From an uncultured Thermomicrobia bacterium (GTDB taxonomy: Bacteria; Chloroflexota; Chloroflexia; Thermomicrobiales; JALYUS01): 64,000 nt of DNA. The notes beneath the pieces are model-generated. The model saw nothing but the letters and a program-made list of their open reading frames with translations. It had not been told where the DNA came from and searched no databases. A program made the translations under genes and the position numbers. The DNA lies in contig CALBSO010000015.1 of assembly GCA_937968015.1 (NCBI GenBank), positions 90,087-154,086 of the forward strand. Reading direction: 5' to 3'. This document shows, piece after piece, positions 48,020-57,080 of this stretch (positions are counted from its first letter, which is position 1; every line of letters starts with the position of its first letter).

Positions 48020-49948
48020 ATGCCGACACCGCTGACGGAAGACCTCATCGTCTCGCTCGCGTTCCCGGACGACCCGCAGTTGTCGCCGGGCGGCAGCCGC
48101 GTCGCGTACGTCGCGGCCTGTTATGGGCAGGAGGGCGACCACCCGGAAGGGACGATCTGGGTCGCGCCGACGGACGGTTCGGCGATGGCACGGCAATGGA
48201 CCTTCGGGGGCGGCCGAGACGACACACCTCGCTGGTCGCCGGACGGCCAAGCACTCGCCTTCCTCTCCGACCGCGCGAACCGGGGCACGATGGCGCTCTA
48301 CCGTATCCCCGCCGCCGGCGGTGAGGCGGAGAAACTGATCGAACGCAAGAAGAGCATCGAGTTCTTCGCGTGGTCGCCGGACGGCACGCGCATCGCCTTC
48401 CTCGCGCCCGACGACCCGACCGACGGGGATGAGCGGCGCGAGCAAGAGCGCGATGATGCCGATGTCTACGGCGAACGATGGCCGTACAATCGCCTGCACA
48501 TCCTCGATGTCACGCGCAGGGAAGTGACAACGCTGCTCACGGGCGACATCCATGCGACGGAATGTGCCTGGTCGCCGGACGGCACAGCCATCGCCTATTG
48601 CGCCCAACCGACGCCGGAACTGGACGACCGGCACAAGAGGGCGATCTTCACCATCGCGGTGTGGGGCGGTGACGCAACGCATATCTGCGAGACGACGGGC
48701 GGGAGCGACCTCGCGTGGGGCGAGTCGGAGGCAATTGGCGACATGCTCGTCTTCGTCGCGCCGCACGAGCAGGCGCCGCAATGCTCTTCAACGATCTGGG
48801 CCGTCTCCGCCGATGGCGGCGAGCCAACGGTGATCGGTCCTGGCGTGAATGAGACGGTATGCGCCACGAACCTGCGTACCGCGCCGGGCCAGCCTCGCAT
48901 CACGATTGCGGCGGCAAAGGGATTGACGACGGAACTCGTCAACATCAACACGCCGACGGGCCTCCCCGCCCTCCTCTGCACCCATCCGACGGGCGATCTC
49001 GGCGCGTTTTCGGTGGCGATGCCACCCCATGCCGCCGCGCCGGTCGTCGCGGTCGTACGGAGCGCGGGGGACGAACCACCGGAACTCTGGTCGGGCGCGC
49101 CGGACAGATTGCACCGCGTCAGCGACCATCACGCCGCGCTGCGGGACGTCCAGTTTGGCAAACAAGAGCCGTTCTATTGGGACGCACCGGACGGCCTCGC
49201 GCTCGATGGCATACTCATTCGCCCACCGAACGCGCCGGAGGGGCCACTGCCGACGGTCGTGCTCATCCACGGCGGTCCGTATTCGCGCTGGACAAATGGA
49301 TGGAACCTCCGCCCGTTGAACTGGGGGCAATGGCTGGCGACGCAAGGCTACGCGGTGCTGATGCCGAACTGTCGGGGTGGGATGGGCCACGGCAACGCCT
49401 TCGCGACGGCAGCACGCGGCGATGTCGGCGGTGCGGATTACCGAGACATCATGGCGGCGGTGGACGCGGCAATCGCGCGCGGCATCGCGGACCCGGAGCG
49501 CCTCGGCATCGGCGGCTGGAGCCAGGGCGGTTTCATGACCGCGTGGGCGATGACGCAGACGCATCGCTTCAAGGCGGGCGTGATGGGCGCGGGCGTCGCG
49601 GACTGGAACATGATGACGATGACGAGCGACCTGCCGACCTTCGAGGCCGCTCTCGGCGGCGACCGACCGTGGGACGGCCCCGGCCCGCACAACGCCGCCC
49701 GCCTCTCACCGATCTCTTACGCGACGCATGCGAAAACGCCGCTCCTCATCCTCCATGGCAAGGAAGACGCCCGCGTCCCCGTCACGCAAGCAATCGGCTT
49801 CGCACGCGCCTTGCGGGAACAGGACGTGCCGGTGCAGTTCGTCACGTACCCGCGCGAGCCGCATGGCGTCCGGGAGTGCGCCCATCAACGCGACATCCTC
49901 CGCCGCGTCCGCGCCTGGTACGACCGCTGGCTGAAGACGGAGGATTGA
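48020..49948 (+). CDS. S9-family serine peptidase (prolyl oligopeptidase-like)
   Basis: 642 residues, no signal peptide. The N-terminal beta-propeller (about 15-370) shows WSPDG blades (PRWSPDGQALAFLSDRANRG, FFAWSPDGTRIAFL, CAWSPDGTAIAY). The C-terminal alpha/beta-hydrolase domain has the nucleophile in GGWSQGGFM (Ser about 500), Asp in HGKEDARVPV (about 580) and His in PREPHGV (about 614). This acylaminoacyl-peptidase-like enzyme probably trims short peptides in the cytosol. Its TGA lies in a CCACAGAG-type repeat. Confidence 0.92.
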   Translation: MPTPLTEDLIVSLAFPDDPQLSPGGSRVAYVAACYGQEGDHPEGTIWVAPTDGSAMARQWTFGGGRDDTPRWSPDGQALAFLSDRANRGTMALYRIPAAGGEAEKLIERKKSIEFFAWSPDGTRIAFLAPDDPTDGDERREQERDDADVYGERWPYNRLHILDVTRREVTTLLTGDIHATECAWSPDGTAIAYCAQPTPELDDRHKRAIFTIAVWGGDATHICETTGGSDLAWGESEAIGDMLVFVAPHEQAPQCSSTIWAVSADGGEPTVIGPGVNETVCATNLRTAPGQPRITIAAAKGLTTELVNINTPTGLPALLCTHPTGDLGAFSVAMPPHAAAPVVAVVRSAGDEPPELWSGAPDRLHRVSDHHAALRDVQFGKQEPFYWDAPDGLALDGILIRPPNAPEGPLPTVVLIHGGPYSRWTNGWNLRPLNWGQWLATQGYAVLMPNCRGGMGHGNAFATAARGDVGGADYRDIMAAVDAAIARGIADPERLGIGGWSQGGFMTAWAMTQTHRFKAGVMGAGVADWNMMTMTSDLPTFEAALGGDRPWDGPGPHNAARLSPISYATHAKTPLLILHGKEDARVPVTQAIGFARALREQDVPVQFVTYPREPHGVRECAHQRDILRRVRAWYDRWLKTED

Positions 49949-50051
49949 ACCACAGAGACACCGAGAGCACAGAGAAAGACACAGAGGTTCGTATTCTTTC
50001 TTCTCTTGCTTCTCCGTTCCCTCTCTGTGTCCTCTATGCCTCCGTGGTTAA
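49945..50051. repeat. CCACAGAG-family inverted repeat
   Basis: The left arm starts TTGAACCACAGAGACACC (49945) and continues with AGAGCACAGAG and GACACAGAGG; the right arm CCTCTCTGTGTCCTCTATGC then CCTCCGTGGTTAA (50020-50051). The outer ends pair well (TTGAACCAC with GTGGTTAA). It includes the stop of the S9 peptidase gene. Confidence 0.7.
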
Positions 50052-50075
50052 GGCGTCGTTCTCTGGAGGTTTGAG

Positions 50076-51320
50076 ATGGTGAAGGGAGTGACGGATCGGG
50101 TTGATACTGATGCGTTGCCGGTCGGGCGGTGGCGGGCGCTCGCGGTGATGGCCGGTGCGGTGCTGCTCAGCATGACGACATGGTTCTCGGCCTCCGCTGT
50201 CGTGCCGCAAGTGCGTGCCGCGTGGGGGTTGACGACGAACCAGGCATCGCTGCTGACTATCGCGGTGCAACTCGGCTTCGTCACCGGCGCCGTGATCTCC
50301 GCCGCGCTGACGCTCGCCGATGTCTTCCCGCCCAAGTGGGTTTTCTGTGTCGCCGCCATCGGAGCCGCGACGGTCAATGCGGGGATTGCCCTGGCGCACG
50401 GGCCGCTCCTCGCCATTCCGCTCCGGTTCGCGACGGGCTTTTTCCTCGCCGGGGTCTATCCGGTCGGGTTGAAATTGCTCTCGACCTGGTTCCGGCGCGG
50501 GCGGGGCATGGCGCTCGGCGTGATGGTCGGCGCGCTGACGCTCGGCTCCGCGATGCCCCATTTCGTCAACGGCATCGGCGGGTTGCACTGGCGCGCTGTG
50601 ATCCTCGCGACCTCGATCCTCACCGTCGCGGGCGCGCTGCTCGCCGCCCTGACAGTCCATGATGGGCCGTTTCCCTTCTCCCGCGCGCCGTTCGATCCGC
50701 GACAAATCCGGCAGGTCTTCACGAACCGGGGCGTTCGCCTCGCCTCGCTTGGCTATTTCGGGCACATGTGGGAACTCTATGCGATGTGGGCGTGGTTCCT
50801 CGCCTTCGCGTCGGACAGCCTGACGGCGCGCGGCGCGACGAACGGACGCCGGAGCGCCGCGCTCGCCACCTTCGCGGTGATCGGCACCGGCGCGGTTGGC
50901 TGCTGGCTCGGCGGCATCCTCGGTGACCGCTGGGGGCGGACGCGCACGACCGCCGCCGCGATGGCGATCTCTGGCGTGTGCGCCCTCGTCATCGGCTTCA
51001 CCTTCGGCGCGCCCTTCCCGCTCGTCGTCGCGGTCGGCCTCATCTGGGGCATGACTGTCGTCGCGGATTCCGCACAGTTCTCGACGGTCGTCACGGAACT
51101 GGCGGATCAATCGTACGTCGGCACGGCAGTGACGCTACAACTGGCGGTCGGCTTCACCCTGACCGTTGTCACGATCTGGCTCGTACCAATTTTGCGCGAT
51201 CATCTCGGCTGGCGCTGGACCTTCACCTTCCTCGCCCCCGGTCCGCTCATCGGCCTCCTCGTCATGCTCCATCTGCGCCGCCTCCCGGAAAGCGCCCGGA
51301 TCGCGCACGGGCGAGGATGA
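50076..51320 (+). CDS. MFS transporter
   Basis: 414 residues, about 12 helices. TTWFSASAVVPQVRAAWGLT in the first helices, TWFRRGRGMALGVMVGALTL, and GILGDRWGRTRTTAAAMAIS in the second half. The branch resembles nitrate/cyanate-type (NNP/CynX-like) carriers by the first helix, but the substrate is not predictable. Preceded by the CCACAGAG repeat, so probably its own transcript. Confidence 0.83.
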   Translation: MVKGVTDRVDTDALPVGRWRALAVMAGAVLLSMTTWFSASAVVPQVRAAWGLTTNQASLLTIAVQLGFVTGAVISAALTLADVFPPKWVFCVAAIGAATVNAGIALAHGPLLAIPLRFATGFFLAGVYPVGLKLLSTWFRRGRGMALGVMVGALTLGSAMPHFVNGIGGLHWRAVILATSILTVAGALLAALTVHDGPFPFSRAPFDPRQIRQVFTNRGVRLASLGYFGHMWELYAMWAWFLAFASDSLTARGATNGRRSAALATFAVIGTGAVGCWLGGILGDRWGRTRTTAAAMAISGVCALVIGFTFGAPFPLVVAVGLIWGMTVVADSAQFSTVVTELADQSYVGTAVTLQLAVGFTLTVVTIWLVPILRDHLGWRWTFTFLAPGPLIGLLVMLHLRRLPESARIAHGRG

Positions 51321-51418
51321 CCAGGCAAGGAGGGATGACTGCGCGCCCCTACCAAGGTCGCGAGAAAGCGCCGTGAACAGTGACGTTCACGGTGCTGGCA
51401 TCACAAACGCGCAATGCG

Positions 51419-52504
51419 TTACTTCGCGGTGGTCGAGGGGTGCGCGGATTGCTGGCTTTGCTGCTTGGGCATATTCTGCATTCCACCGGCCTGCTGTGGG
51501 CCGCCCTGCTGATTGCCTTGCGAGGAAGAGCCTGTCAGCCCCTGCTTCTGCGCGGCATCTTTGACGGTTTCGGTGGCGGTCTGCTGCACTTGCTCCGCAA
51601 CGTGCCCGGTCTTCTCCATTGTCTCCTGAGCGGTTGCCTGGGCCTTCTCCATCACCGTGTCGCGCGCTTCGCCCATCAGTTTGTCCTCGAATGGCGTGTC
51701 AGGCAGGGACATTCCGACCGCGAGGCCGAGGGCAACCGCCGCGGCGCTGACGGCGAGCGGATTCTCATGCAGCGTCTGGTCAAAGCGGTATTTCGCCTGC
51801 CGCGCGCCATACTGTACCTGCCCGCCCCATTCGCCAACCTGATCCTGCGCCTGATCGGTAAACTGCCCGACCGTCTCTTTCGCCTGGCCGGTCAGGTCGC
51901 CGATTTTGTCTTTGGCTTGCCCGGTAACATCGCCAACGCGGTCTTTCGCCTGACCAGTGACGTTGCCGACTCGGTCGCCGAGTGATTGATCGTCGCCGTA
52001 CGAGGGCGCGCGGTAGGTCTGACCGCGCCCATAGGAGGGCTGGCCACCGCCATAGTAGGTGCGACCGCCATTCGGGCCGCGATACTCATACTGACCAGAC
52101 GATCCGCCAGAGCGCTTCGTCCAGAGCCAGCCGATACCGAGCGCGGCGAGCGCCGCCGGGATCGGGTTCTGCTTGATCGTTTCGACCAATCCGGACCCGG
52201 CGCGCTGCGCCGAATCGCCAACATTACTGACCATCTGCTCGGCCCTCCCGATGGTTGCGTCGCGGATATTCTCCTTGACCGTCTCGACTTGTTGCTGTAC
52301 CGCCTCCGTCACCTGCTCCTTGAGGCGGTCGGGATTCAACTTTTCCTGGATTGCATCAATCGTCCCGCTCATCTCGTCGCGGGTCTGGGCGATCCCCATC
52401 CGGAGTTCGTCGGGCGAGTCCGTTTCCGCGGACTCGCCGGCGGGCTGCCAGTTAGGGTCGCGGGGTTGTCCGTATTCCCGCATTACATCTGCTCTTTCGC
52501 CCAT
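51419..52504 (-). CDS. DUF3618-type membrane protein with LEA-like 11-residue repeats
   Basis: 361 residues from ATG 52504 (AAGGAGG, 8 bases). N-terminal DUF3618 segment (DELRMGIAQTRDEMSGTIDA) and a helix IPAALAALGIGWLW near 110. The middle has a YGGG-rich linker. Residues about 185-230 are four 11-residue repeats (VGNVTGQAKDR, VGDVTGQAKDK, IGDLTGQAKET, VGQFTDQAQDQ), the periodicity of group 3 LEA/CsbD-like stress proteins. A second hydrophobic segment (AVSAAAVALGLAVGMSLP) and a Gln-rich tail follow. Likely desiccation- or envelope-stress related. Overlaps the upstream gene by 22 bases. Confidence 0.75.
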   Translation of the reverse strand: MGERADVMREYGQPRDPNWQPAGESAETDSPDELRMGIAQTRDEMSGTIDAIQEKLNPDRLKEQVTEAVQQQVETVKENIRDATIGRAEQMVSNVGDSAQRAGSGLVETIKQNPIPAALAALGIGWLWTKRSGGSSGQYEYRGPNGGRTYYGGGQPSYGRGQTYRAPSYGDDQSLGDRVGNVTGQAKDRVGDVTGQAKDKIGDLTGQAKETVGQFTDQAQDQVGEWGGQVQYGARQAKYRFDQTLHENPLAVSAAAVALGLAVGMSLPDTPFEDKLMGEARDTVMEKAQATAQETMEKTGHVAEQVQQTATETVKDAAQKQGLTGSSSQGNQQGGPQQAGGMQNMPKQQSQQSAHPSTTAK

Positions 52505-52875
52505 TGGCGATCCTCCTTCAATGTCTGAAGCGTCTGCTGTGGCGCCATGCTCTCGTGTTTGAGGGCGTTGAGGCCCCGCTGCACGAGAAAACCGCCGATG
52601 CCCAGGACAACGAGTGCGACAATCAGCGACGCGAGCCACCACGGCACATCTAAGGTGCCAAGAATGATGATGAGCGTCGCAATCAGCGCCAGCAGCCCCG
52701 CGTACGCGACGAGGCCACCCACCGCGAGAAAGCCGATATCCTTGCCAACCGCGGATGCCTTTTGCGTCATCTCGGTCTTCGCGAGCTGCACCTCTTGGCG
52801 GACAAGTACGCTCGTCTCACGCGCGAGGTCGCCGAAAAGTTCACCGAGTGAACGCTCGTCCGTGCGCTCCTGCAT
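52483..52875 (-). CDS. Phage-holin-superfamily (DUF1469) membrane protein
   Basis: 130 residues. An N-terminal amphipathic helix (SLGELFGDLARETSVLVRQE), then two membrane helices (GFLAVGGLVAYAGLLALIAT and WWLASLIVALVVLGIGGFLV) and a polar tail, the layout of Phage_holin_3_6 proteins. These are chromosomal envelope proteins, not true holins, and often sit next to DUF3618 genes, as here. The ATG at 52875 overlaps the stop of the upstream gene by one base. Confidence 0.82.
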   Translation of the reverse strand: MQERTDERSLGELFGDLARETSVLVRQEVQLAKTEMTQKASAVGKDIGFLAVGGLVAYAGLLALIATLIIILGTLDVPWWLASLIVALVVLGIGGFLVQRGLNALKHESMAPQQTLQTLKEDRQWAKEQM

Positions 52876-53564
52876 CACTGCGTCTCCGTACTGCGGACAT
52901 ACCAACTGCGCTCGCGCGTGCCGTATCCACCCGTTCGTCCACCCATCGCGCCGCCGCGGTACTCACCACTGTATGCGCCGGAGTAATAGCCGGGGCGATA
53001 GCCCCCGTACTGCGTGGAGCCGTAACGGTTGGTATCCCCCTCATCCTCGCGTTGCGCGGTACTCTTGAGGAAACGTGCACCGAACAGGCCGAGGACGAAC
53101 GCGCCGCCAAGGAAGAGGGCGGGCTGCTGCCGCGCATATCGTTCCATATCGCGGATGATCGCCTGCACATCCTTACCGCGCAGTTGGCTGGAGAACTGCT
53201 CGACCCGCTCCGCCGCTTTGTCAGCGTACTGCGCGATGCCGTGCTGGTCGTTCTCACGCAGATGCTTGCCTGACTGCCGGAGGGCATCCGCGACAGTGCC
53301 GAGGCTTTCCGCTGCCTGGTCCTTTCGCGTCGCCAACTGGCTCGTCGCCTGCTGCTTCGCCTGATCAATAACTTCGCCCGCCTTTTGCTGCGTCTGCTCG
53401 ACGACATCCTGGACCTTCGCGCCCATGTCCGTCTGCGTCGCGGACGATCCCGCCGTGCCGCCTGGCTTCGCGCCCCCGAATGTTCCCTGCGAGGAACTTG
53501 CGCCCGGTTTCGGCGTTGACCCAATCATCGTGTCACTACGATTCTGAGGTTGCTCGGATACCAT
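52875..53564 (-). CDS. Hypothetical membrane protein of the DUF3618/holin cluster
   Basis: 229 residues. A disordered Gly/Ser/Thr start, a long helix (KVQDVVEQTQQKAGEVIDQA, then KQQATSQLATRKDQAAESLG) like LEA or apolipoprotein-type amphipathic helices, one membrane helix (PALFLGGAFVLGLFGARFL) and a Tyr/Gly/Arg-rich C-terminus (RPGYYSGAYSGEYRGGAMGG). The ATG at 53564 has GGAAGGAG upstream. First gene of a three-gene envelope operon. Family not named with certainty. Confidence 0.7.
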   Translation of the reverse strand: MVSEQPQNRSDTMIGSTPKPGASSSQGTFGGAKPGGTAGSSATQTDMGAKVQDVVEQTQQKAGEVIDQAKQQATSQLATRKDQAAESLGTVADALRQSGKHLRENDQHGIAQYADKAAERVEQFSSQLRGKDVQAIIRDMERYARQQPALFLGGAFVLGLFGARFLKSTAQREDEGDTNRYGSTQYGGYRPGYYSGAYSGEYRGGAMGGRTGGYGTRERSWYVRSTETQ

Positions 53565-53808
53565 CGTGTTACTCCTTCCATGAACGGAACCGACGCGGAG
53601 TGGAAAAGCATATTTCGTGCCACCTATACCGACAAAGTAGTGACTGGCAGCTTTGCCCGTTGCACACTTTTTGTAATAGGGGGACGCTCCTGAAAGGCGG
53701 GCTTCCCTCCCGACGGGCCGCCGTTCCGCGCGCAAACGCGGTATGATGCGCGGGCCGAGCGCACGCCGCATTGTGGGGCGGCAGCGTCGTCGCAGCGGGG
53801 AGGAAATG

Positions 53809-54903
53809 ATGGTTCTCAATCAGGCGGCACCGACGCGGGAAGCGATCATGGAGGCGTGCGAGCGGTTCCTCGGCGGGCACGGGACGATGCGCCCGCACGA
53901 CGAACTCGCGGCGCTCGCGGCGGCAACCGCGCCAGACGAAGGAGCAGATGTCTACGGCAAGGGCGATTTGATCGAGGGCTTCGAGCGGGAGATCGCGGCA
54001 ATCCTCGGCACGGAGGCCGCGCTCTTCCTGCCAACCGGCACGATGGCGCAGCAAATTGCCCTGCGCATCTGGGCCGAATGGAAGCATGGGAATACCATCG
54101 CCTACCACCCAATGTGCCATGTCGAGACGAAGGAGGAGAAGGGGTATCAGCGGCTGCACGGCCTCCACGCACGGCTCGTCGGCGACGCGCGGCGGCTGAT
54201 GACGCGGGAAGACCTTGAAGCGGTCGCCGAGCCGGTCGCCGCGCTCCTGATCGAGTTGCCGCAGCGCGACCTCGGCGGCATGCTCCCGTCATGGGAGGAG
54301 TTGCGGGCGCAGACGGCTTGGGCGCGGGAGCGCGGCGCGGCGGTGCATATGGACGGCGCGCGACTCTGGGAGTCCGCTCCCTTCTATGGCCGCTCGTACG
54401 CGGAGATCGCCGGACTGTTCGATAGCGTGTATGTCTCCTTCTACAAAGGGATTGGCGCGATGGCCGGGTCCGCGCTCGCCGGGTCGGCGGCATTCATCGC
54501 GGAGGCGCGCGTCTGGCAGGTACGGCACGGCGGCAGGATGATCCACCTCTTCCCCTATGTCCTCTCCGCGCGGGCAAAACTCCACCAGCGCCTCGGCCGC
54601 TTCCCGCACTATCACGCGCGCGCCGTTGCCATCGCGGACATCCTGCACGCCATCCCCGGCATCGTCGTCAAGCCAGACCCGCCGCAGACGCACATGATGC
54701 ATGTCTACTTGCAGGGCGACCCGGAACGACTGTCGTCGGCCGCGCTCGACATCGCGCGTGAGGAGAAGGTGGCGCTCTTCCGCCCCTTACGCCCGACGGA
54801 CTTACCAAATTGGTCCATGTTCGAACTCTCGATCGGGGACGCGGCGGATGCCCTGACGGACGATGAAGTCCGCGACTACTTCACACGGGTGATGACAGCG
54901 TGA
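53809..54903 (+). CDS. Threonine aldolase / beta-eliminating lyase family protein
   Basis: 364 residues, PLP fold-type I. EAALFLPTGTMAQQIALRI, AVHMDGARLWESAPF and the Lys in VSFYKGIGAMAGSALAG match the family, but sequence around the active site differs from the copy at 2887-3933. The C-terminus ends in a DALTDDEVRDYFTRVM helix. It could act on another beta-hydroxy amino acid. GGGGAGG fits the second of two ATGs (53809). Confidence 0.82.
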   Translation: MVLNQAAPTREAIMEACERFLGGHGTMRPHDELAALAAATAPDEGADVYGKGDLIEGFEREIAAILGTEAALFLPTGTMAQQIALRIWAEWKHGNTIAYHPMCHVETKEEKGYQRLHGLHARLVGDARRLMTREDLEAVAEPVAALLIELPQRDLGGMLPSWEELRAQTAWARERGAAVHMDGARLWESAPFYGRSYAEIAGLFDSVYVSFYKGIGAMAGSALAGSAAFIAEARVWQVRHGGRMIHLFPYVLSARAKLHQRLGRFPHYHARAVAIADILHAIPGIVVKPDPPQTHMMHVYLQGDPERLSSAALDIAREEKVALFRPLRPTDLPNWSMFELSIGDAADALTDDEVRDYFTRVMTA

Positions 54904-54983
54904 GAAACCAAGTGAACCGCGATCTCTACGTTCATTCGGTTTCATCTGTCGGGTTGGTCGGCTGGTAGACAAGGGAGGTTGGC

Positions 54984-55781
54984 ATGAACGGGGCGGAAAT
55001 GCGCGCGAAGATGCGGAATGGTGAGCGGGTCTATGGCACGATGGTGAGCTTAATCCGCAATACGCGGTGGACGAATGTCTATGGTCGGCTGGGGTTCGAC
55101 TACGTGATCGTGGATACGGAGCATTCGCCGACAAATCGCTCCGAGGCGGCTGACCTTGCCGCCGCTTTCGTCAGCAATGGCATCTGCCCGGTGATCCGTG
55201 TGCCGACGACCGAGCCGGCCGAGACGATCAAGGGGCTCGATGCCGGATTCCACGGTGTCCTTGTTCCCTACTGTGAGACGCCTGAAGAGGTCAAGACCGT
55301 TGTCCACGCCGCGCGAATGCGCCCCCTCAAGGGTGCGCTCCACGATCAGGCGCGCGATCACGGAACGTATCCGAGCGACGCTTCCCAGCGCTACCTCGAA
55401 GAGCGCAATAAGAACGTCGTCGTGATTATCGGCATCGAATCGGTCCCGGCGATCAACAATCTCGAAAAAATCCTCGATGTCGGCGGCATTGACGCGATCT
55501 TCATCGGCCCCAATGACCTCTCAATCACGCTCGGTGTGCCCGATGAGTACGACAACCCGACGTTTATCGAGGCGACCGAGCACATCATCGCCACCGCGCA
55601 GAAGCGGGGCATCCCGGCAGGCGGCCACTGGCAGACCGAGAAGGATGTCGAGCGCTGGATGGGGAAAGGCTCTCGCTTCGTCCTCTTCAGTTCGGACACG
55701 CGCGCCCTCACCGAGGGGTATCGCCACTCGCTCAATAAATTCCGCAACGCCGCCGTCGGTCAACTGGAGGAAGTCATCTAA
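54984..55781 (+). CDS. HpcH/HpaI-family class II aldolase
   Basis: 265 residues, PEP/pyruvate TIM-barrel fold. DYVIVDTEHSPTNRSEA (catalytic and metal region), HGVLVPYCETPEEVKTVV, IIGIESVPAINNLEKI (metal Glu) and IFIGPNDLSITLGVPDEYDN (metal Asp). These enzymes cleave 4-hydroxy-2-oxo acids or similar aldols to pyruvate plus aldehyde. It lies 80 bases after the lyase gene; joint transcription is possible. Confidence 0.88.
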   Translation: MNGAEMRAKMRNGERVYGTMVSLIRNTRWTNVYGRLGFDYVIVDTEHSPTNRSEAADLAAAFVSNGICPVIRVPTTEPAETIKGLDAGFHGVLVPYCETPEEVKTVVHAARMRPLKGALHDQARDHGTYPSDASQRYLEERNKNVVVIIGIESVPAINNLEKILDVGGIDAIFIGPNDLSITLGVPDEYDNPTFIEATEHIIATAQKRGIPAGGHWQTEKDVERWMGKGSRFVLFSSDTRALTEGYRHSLNKFRNAAVGQLEEVI

Positions 55782-55790
55782 CGACCGGGG

Positions 55791-55866
55791 AGTCAAAAGT
55801 CGAAGGTACAAAGTGAGACAGAACCGTGCTCTCGCTTGTTACTTTCGACTTTTGACTTTCGACTCG
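55791..55866. repeat. AGTCGAA-family heptamer hairpin between convergent genes
   Basis: Left units AGTCAAA, AGTCGAA, GGTACAA, AGTGAGA (55791-55818); right units TTGTTAC, TTTCGAC, TTTTGAC, TTTCGAC (55836-55863). It lies between the aldolase stop and the stop of the leftward DinB-VOC gene; possible two-way terminator. Confidence 0.85.
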
Positions 55867-55868
55867 TT

Positions 55869-56819
55869 TCAGTACGCCGGGTCGGGGTCGCCGAGGGCCG
55901 GGAAGTGCATGCCCTCGCCCATACCGGCCATCACTTCGAGGGTGATGCCGTTCGGGTCATCGAAGAAGAAGGCACGCACGATCCCCATGTCGCGGAGCGG
56001 ACTCAGATGTGCCACCTTCGCCTCTGTCAGCCGCTGATACCACGTATCGAACTGCTCGTTGCTCCCCGCGAAGAAGGAGATGTGATCGAGCGCGCGACCG
56101 GTGCTCGGTAACGTCGCCTCCTTGTGCCCAGGCAGCGCGGCATCCGGGAACTCGAAGAAGGCGAACACCGTGTTCGGTGCGACCGTGATGAAGTAGTGCC
56201 GCTCGTTGCCCGGTCGGTCGAGACGGTGGCCCATCGCGACCGCGGCACCGAGCACCTCGCGATAGAAGGCGACGGTCTTTTTCATGTCATTGGTGACCAA
56301 GGCGACGTGATGGAGCGCCGCGAAGGGCGACGGAAGCCCGTTCCGATCTGGCACTCCCAGCACCTTCTCCGCTTCGTTGGTATGGTTGATCGAATGCTGC
56401 CCTCCCGACCCGCGCAGGACATCGCTCAGCGGTACCACCCCTTGCCGCCACTGCATCGTCTTGCTCAGTTGCGCATCAGACATCCCTTGCACGCGCTCGA
56501 TCAGCGCCTCATGCACGGTGAGGAATTCGGCGAGTAGGGCATCACGGCTCTTGTCGCTCCGCTCGTCAACACCGCGCTGGTTGTATGCATTCAGGTCGAA
56601 GTCCGGGGGCAATCCGGCGCCACTCTCCGCCATGCCAATCATCCGCTCGTGTCCCGGCGCGCGGCTCGCGAGATGCGCGAGCAGTTGCTTCGCCGTCCAA
56701 CCGATCTCATCGAAATGGACCCGTCTGTTCAGTTGCTCTTCGGTCAGCGCGCTGAATGTGTGCGTGACGCGCTGGTTCCCTTGGCGGATCGTCTCGATGA
56801 TTTCCTGCTTCGTTGCCAT
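55869..56819 (-). CDS. DinB-like / VOC fusion protein
   Basis: 316 residues. Residues 1-150 form a DinB-like four-helix domain: MATKQEIIETIRQGNQRVTH, WTAKQLLAHLASRAPGHERM (His in the usual metal position), QHSINHTNEAEKV. Residues about 165-316 are a VOC domain: LHHVALVTNDMKKTVAFYRE, RALDHISFFAGSNEQFDTWY, FDDPNGITLEVMAG (His, His and Glu ligands). The fusion suggests a thiol- or metal-dependent transferase/dioxygenase. The ATG at 56819 has AGGAGG 5 bases upstream. No partner genes on its strand. Confidence 0.82.
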   Translation of the reverse strand: MATKQEIIETIRQGNQRVTHTFSALTEEQLNRRVHFDEIGWTAKQLLAHLASRAPGHERMIGMAESGAGLPPDFDLNAYNQRGVDERSDKSRDALLAEFLTVHEALIERVQGMSDAQLSKTMQWRQGVVPLSDVLRGSGGQHSINHTNEAEKVLGVPDRNGLPSPFAALHHVALVTNDMKKTVAFYREVLGAAVAMGHRLDRPGNERHYFITVAPNTVFAFFEFPDAALPGHKEATLPSTGRALDHISFFAGSNEQFDTWYQRLTEAKVAHLSPLRDMGIVRAFFFDDPNGITLEVMAGMGEGMHFPALGDPDPAY

Positions 56820-56926
56820 CTGTACCTCCTGTACCGCGTGGGGCGGCGAGATGTTCGCAGGCTGCGATTCTACTTCGTCAGACTGCCAAGCGATAGGGGA
56901 GCCCTCCATTCAAGGCTTGTGCATTC

Positions 56927-56955
56927 TTGACGAAGACGGGCACCGCGCGTACAGT
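56927..56955 (+). promoter_or_regulatory. Promoter of the thiamine operon
   Basis: TTGACG at 56927-56932, 17-base spacer, TACAGT at 56950-56955. Transcription would start about 10 bases before the TPP riboswitch. Confidence 0.6.
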
Positions 56956-56972
56956 GACCGGCAATTGAACAG

Positions 56973-57059
56973 CACTGGGGGAGCGCTGGCGCGCTGAGAG
57001 TGTGGGGAAGCCCGCAGACCCTTCGCACCTGATCCGGTTCGCACCGGCGTAGGGAAGTG
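56973..57059 (+). promoter_or_regulatory. TPP riboswitch (THI element)
   Basis: Closing stem CACT/AGTG around the conserved core: GGGGGAGC, CTGAGA (56994-56999), ACCTGATC (57027-57034) and GGCGTAGGGAAG (57046-57057). The order and spacing match the THI-box aptamer that binds thiamine pyrophosphate. Upstream of four thiamine genes. Confidence 0.95.
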
Positions 57060-57080
57060 ACCGGACGGATCATTCGCCAT

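Noticed and set aside
52483..52875. Prophage holin
   Set aside because: It is of the chromosomal Phage_holin_3_6 type next to a DUF3618 gene; no other phage genes are present.
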